Source: Treponema sp. (GTDB lineage: Bacteria; Spirochaetota; Spirochaetia; Treponematales; Treponemataceae). Taken from it: a DNA stretch of 64,000 bases. This document shows positions 61,814 to 64,000 of this stretch, in pieces. The notes beneath the pieces are model-generated. The model was not told the DNA's origin, did no database searches, and saw nothing but the letters and a program-made list of their open reading frames with translations. The stretch covers positions 1 to 64,000 of the forward strand of contig JAEDCT010000005.1 of assembly GCA_016294035.1 (NCBI GenBank), in the 5' to 3' direction. The translations under genes were made by a program, and so were the position numbers. Numbering within the stretch: the stretch's first letter is position 1; each line of letters opens with the position of its first letter.

Positions 61814-63231
61814 GCCAGGCAGAAACTCTTTTGACAATGGAAGAAACACTGGAATCTACAGGCGGCGTTTTTGTGCTTGGTGACGGAAACTGGCATTTCT
61901 CATCTGTCCAGACAGATTCGCGTCTTGTTGAAAAGGATACTTTGTTTGTTCCTCTTATTGGTGAATTTCAGGACGGACACAAGTATATTCCTCAGGCTGT
62001 GGAAAAAGGTGCTTCCTGTGTGTTTATCTGTCTTTCTAACTATGAGAAGAACCCGGCATTTTTCAACGAGATTCATAACTCAAATCCAGAAGTAAATTTT
62101 ATTGCCGTTGAAAATACTCTTACAGCACTTCAGAAAGCCGCTGGAAAGTATGTGGAAAAATTTCCGTCCCTGATTAAGGTTGCTGTTACCGGATCAAGCG
62201 GAAAGACCACTACAAAGGAAATTCTTGCGGCAGTTCTTGCAAGGAAATACAGGGTCGTTACAAACAAGGGAAATCTTAATAGTGAGACAGGGCTTCCTCT
62301 TTCTGTTTTCAATATCAGAAAGGAACATGAAGCTGGCGTTTTTGAAATGGGCATGAACCGCGAAAATGAAATCGGTGAAATTTCAGCTGTTCTCAAGGCC
62401 CATTATGCAATAGTCACAAATATTGGTACTGCTCACATTGGGCTTCTCGGAAGTCGTGACAACATTGCAAGGGAAAAGGCAAAGGTTTTTGATCACTTTG
62501 ATTCACAAAGCATAGGTGTAATTCCATTTGATGACGACTATGCTGAATTCCTTGAAAAGCAGATCAGGGGAAAATGCATTCATTACGGAAAGGACACAGA
62601 TTCAGTTAAGTTCATTGCCGATCTGGGACTCAAGGGAACTGAATTCTCTGTGGGTAAAAATAGAGCTGTTCTCAAGCTTCCTGGAAAGTACAACTACAAG
62701 AATGCACTGGGAGCAATTGCCTTGTGCCAGGAACTGGGTGTAAGTGACAGTGAGATTGCTCAGGGTATCAATGACCTTGAACCAATGTTTGGAAGAAGTC
62801 AGGTAATTGAAGACAAGTATACAATCGTTCAGGACTGCTACAATGCAAATCCTGATTCAATGGAAAAATCAATAGAATTTGTTTCATCTGTCACATCTGG
62901 TGAAAAGAAGATTTTTGTTTTGGGAGACATGCTTGAGCTTGGTGCTGATTCAGAAAAGGAACATGAGAAAACTGGAATCATGGCTGCTGAATCAAGTGCA
63001 GACAAGGTTTTCTTTGTTGGCACAGAAATGGAAAATGCCTACAAAGCTGCCTGCAAGAAAAGTTCTGGAGACCGTTTTGTTTATTGTTCAGAAAAAACTG
63101 ATGATGCATTGATGACTATATCGCTTGAAATCAAAAAAGAGTTTTCTGAGCATTCAATTGTATTGATAAAGGCTTCTCGTGGAATGGGCCTTGAAAGACT
63201 TACAAAATTTCTTTGTGGAGCTGAATCTTGA
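61810..63231 (+). CDS. murF: UDP-MurNAc-tripeptide--D-Ala-D-Ala ligase
   Basis: 473 residues. ATP-dependent last ligase of the cytoplasmic peptidoglycan precursor. N-terminal UDP-binding domain (DSRLVEKDTLFVPLIGEFQDGH), central ATPase with P-loop VAVTGSSGKTTTKE and NLNSETGLPLS, and a C-terminal domain with DCYNANPDSM. Overlaps ftsL by 4 nt and ftsW by 4 nt (TTGA). Confidence 0.96.
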   Translation: MSQAETLLTMEETLESTGGVFVLGDGNWHFSSVQTDSRLVEKDTLFVPLIGEFQDGHKYIPQAVEKGASCVFICLSNYEKNPAFFNEIHNSNPEVNFIAVENTLTALQKAAGKYVEKFPSLIKVAVTGSSGKTTTKEILAAVLARKYRVVTNKGNLNSETGLPLSVFNIRKEHEAGVFEMGMNRENEIGEISAVLKAHYAIVTNIGTAHIGLLGSRDNIAREKAKVFDHFDSQSIGVIPFDDDYAEFLEKQIRGKCIHYGKDTDSVKFIADLGLKGTEFSVGKNRAVLKLPGKYNYKNALGAIALCQELGVSDSEIAQGINDLEPMFGRSQVIEDKYTIVQDCYNANPDSMEKSIEFVSSVTSGEKKIFVLGDMLELGADSEKEHEKTGIMAAESSADKVFFVGTEMENAYKAACKKSSGDRFVYCSEKTDDALMTISLEIKKEFSEHSIVLIKASRGMGLERLTKFLCGAES

Positions 63232-64000
63232 GAAATTACGTTTTTTTTGCTGAGCGACCAGTCAGCGATTACAGAAAAAGCGATACTCTCTTTATTGCCA
63301 TAGTTGTTCTTCTATGGGGACTTGGTTTGTTCACCCTGTTTGTGTGCACTCCTTTTGTTGGAGAACGATTCTTTGGTTCCCGCTATTATTTTGTTGTCCG
63401 TCATGTTTCAGCATCAGTTCTGGGGGGAGCATCCATGATTACTTTTGCAGTGCTTCCAATGAAGGTGATAAAGCGCTTTTCATTCATGCTTGCAGCCTGT
63501 TCCTTTTTGTTGTGCGTCATGACATTCATTCCTGCCTTCAGGGATGAAAAAAATGGTGCTGCCCGCTGGATTTCCATCGGTTCTCTTTCATTCCAGCCTA
63601 GTGAACTTGTGAAGCTTTCAATTGTGCTTTATCTTTCATTCCTTTTTGACAAGCATTCATCGGAGTACGAGGAAGACTCCAAGGAATCACTTTATCCTAT
63701 TGCAGCCCTGGTTTTATTTTCATTGATCATTGCCAGGCAGAGAGACCTTTCAACTTCAATGTTCGTTCTTGGTCTTGGTTTTTCTATTTTCCTTATTAGT
63801 GGTACAAGCGTTAAGTGGATTCTGCCGATTATTACACTGGCCATTCCTGCTGGTATCCTTATGATTTTGACTGAACAGTACCGGTTGAATCGAATTCTTG
63901 CTTACATAATGCCGGAGCAGTACAAGTCCACTACATATTTCCAGAACCTTGTTGCTTCACGTGCAATTCATTCAGGCGGATTTTTTGGTGTTGGAACAGG
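63228..64000 (+). CDS. ftsW: Cell division protein FtsW (partial, cut by window end)
   Basis: 257 codons seen, open to the window edge. A TTG start overlaps the murF stop, with GGAG 7 nt upstream (63217-63220). The SEDS motifs are RWISIGSLSFQPSELVKL and, later, RQRDLSTSM where DLGT is usual. Several membrane helices are visible. FtsW polymerises glycan strands at the septum together with a class b penicillin-binding protein, which is not in the window. Confidence 0.93.
   Translation, partial: MRNYVFFAERPVSDYRKSDTLFIAIVVLLWGLGLFTLFVCTPFVGERFFGSRYYFVVRHVSASVLGGASMITFAVLPMKVIKRFSFMLAACSFLLCVMTFIPAFRDEKNGAARWISIGSLSFQPSELVKLSIVLYLSFLFDKHSSEYEEDSKESLYPIAALVLFSLIIARQRDLSTSMFVLGLGFSIFLISGTSVKWILPIITLAIPAGILMILTEQYRLNRILAYIMPEQYKSTTYFQNLVASRAIHSGGFFGVGT

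Noticed and set aside
63314..63547. 77-codon plus-strand open frame near the window end
   Set aside because: It is out of frame with ftsW, which is continuous through the same region with clear family motifs.
1..64000. tRNA or rRNA genes, prophage and insertion sequences
   Set aside because: I scanned the intergenic regions for cloverleaf arms, TTCGA-type T-loops, transposase or integrase motifs and saw none; a covariance-model search could still find something small.

Overview
The window is low-GC bacterial DNA that reads as a spirochaete, most likely a host-associated Treponema. The evidence is a cytidylate kinase fused to ribosomal protein S1, a short division cluster in the order mraZ-rsmH-ftsL-murF-ftsW without mraY or murC/D/E/G, a large protein resembling a spirochaete-only family (33427-35154), MtaB, bactofilin, and many chemotaxis-type and two-component proteins. 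The assignment rests on gene content and remembered gene order, not on a search. I found no rRNA, tRNA, CRISPR array, transposase or prophage.

Layout. 1-4673: YccF, a dicarboxylate/amino-acid symporter, a lipoprotein, and a minus-strand envelope operon (LapA-like, SPOR, exported protein). 4872-10794: valS, an HD hydrolase, bactofilin, a TPR protein and mtaB. 10852-15719: a family 2 glycoside hydrolase, a convergent adenosine deaminase, and an RRM protein followed by an M28 peptidase. 15703-30270: one long minus-strand chemosensory operon. Its order is cheW, a small unknown protein, cheB, cheR, a CheA with its own receiver, a class III nucleotide cyclase with a degenerate receiver, then four six-helix MCP-like proteins. 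It has no separate cheY. 30312-35921: an EamA transporter, an RluA-type synthase, rsgA, the large spirochaete protein and pgeF. 36009-41752: argG with an unusual repeat at its 3' end, malQ and recJ. 41790-50336: an M23 peptidase, a split chromate transporter, recA, folK, scpA-scpB-rluB and a conventional dCache chemoreceptor. 50393-58699: cmk-S1, a sigma-54 activator with an altered GAFTGA loop, a TPR protein, a lipoprotein, rlmJ and nadE. 58702-64000: a response regulator with a degraded HD-GYP domain, then the division cluster, cut by the window edge inside ftsW.

Three signals stand out. (1) The last 60 nt of argG occur three times, separated by two identical 77-nt spacers (period 137 bp). 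Every difference among the tails is a synonymous third-position change, so each copy encodes the same 19 residues and stop. This looks like repeated insertion at a gene 3' end with restoration of the reading frame. (2) The chemosensory operon couples a CheA-receiver kinase to a cyclase, and its four receptors have a diverged, progressively degraded signalling tip. It may control a cyclic nucleotide instead of, or as well as, a flagellar motor. (3) At least seven genes have a sigma-70-type promoter whose -10 box ends only 6-8 nt before the start codon, which predicts leaderless transcripts.
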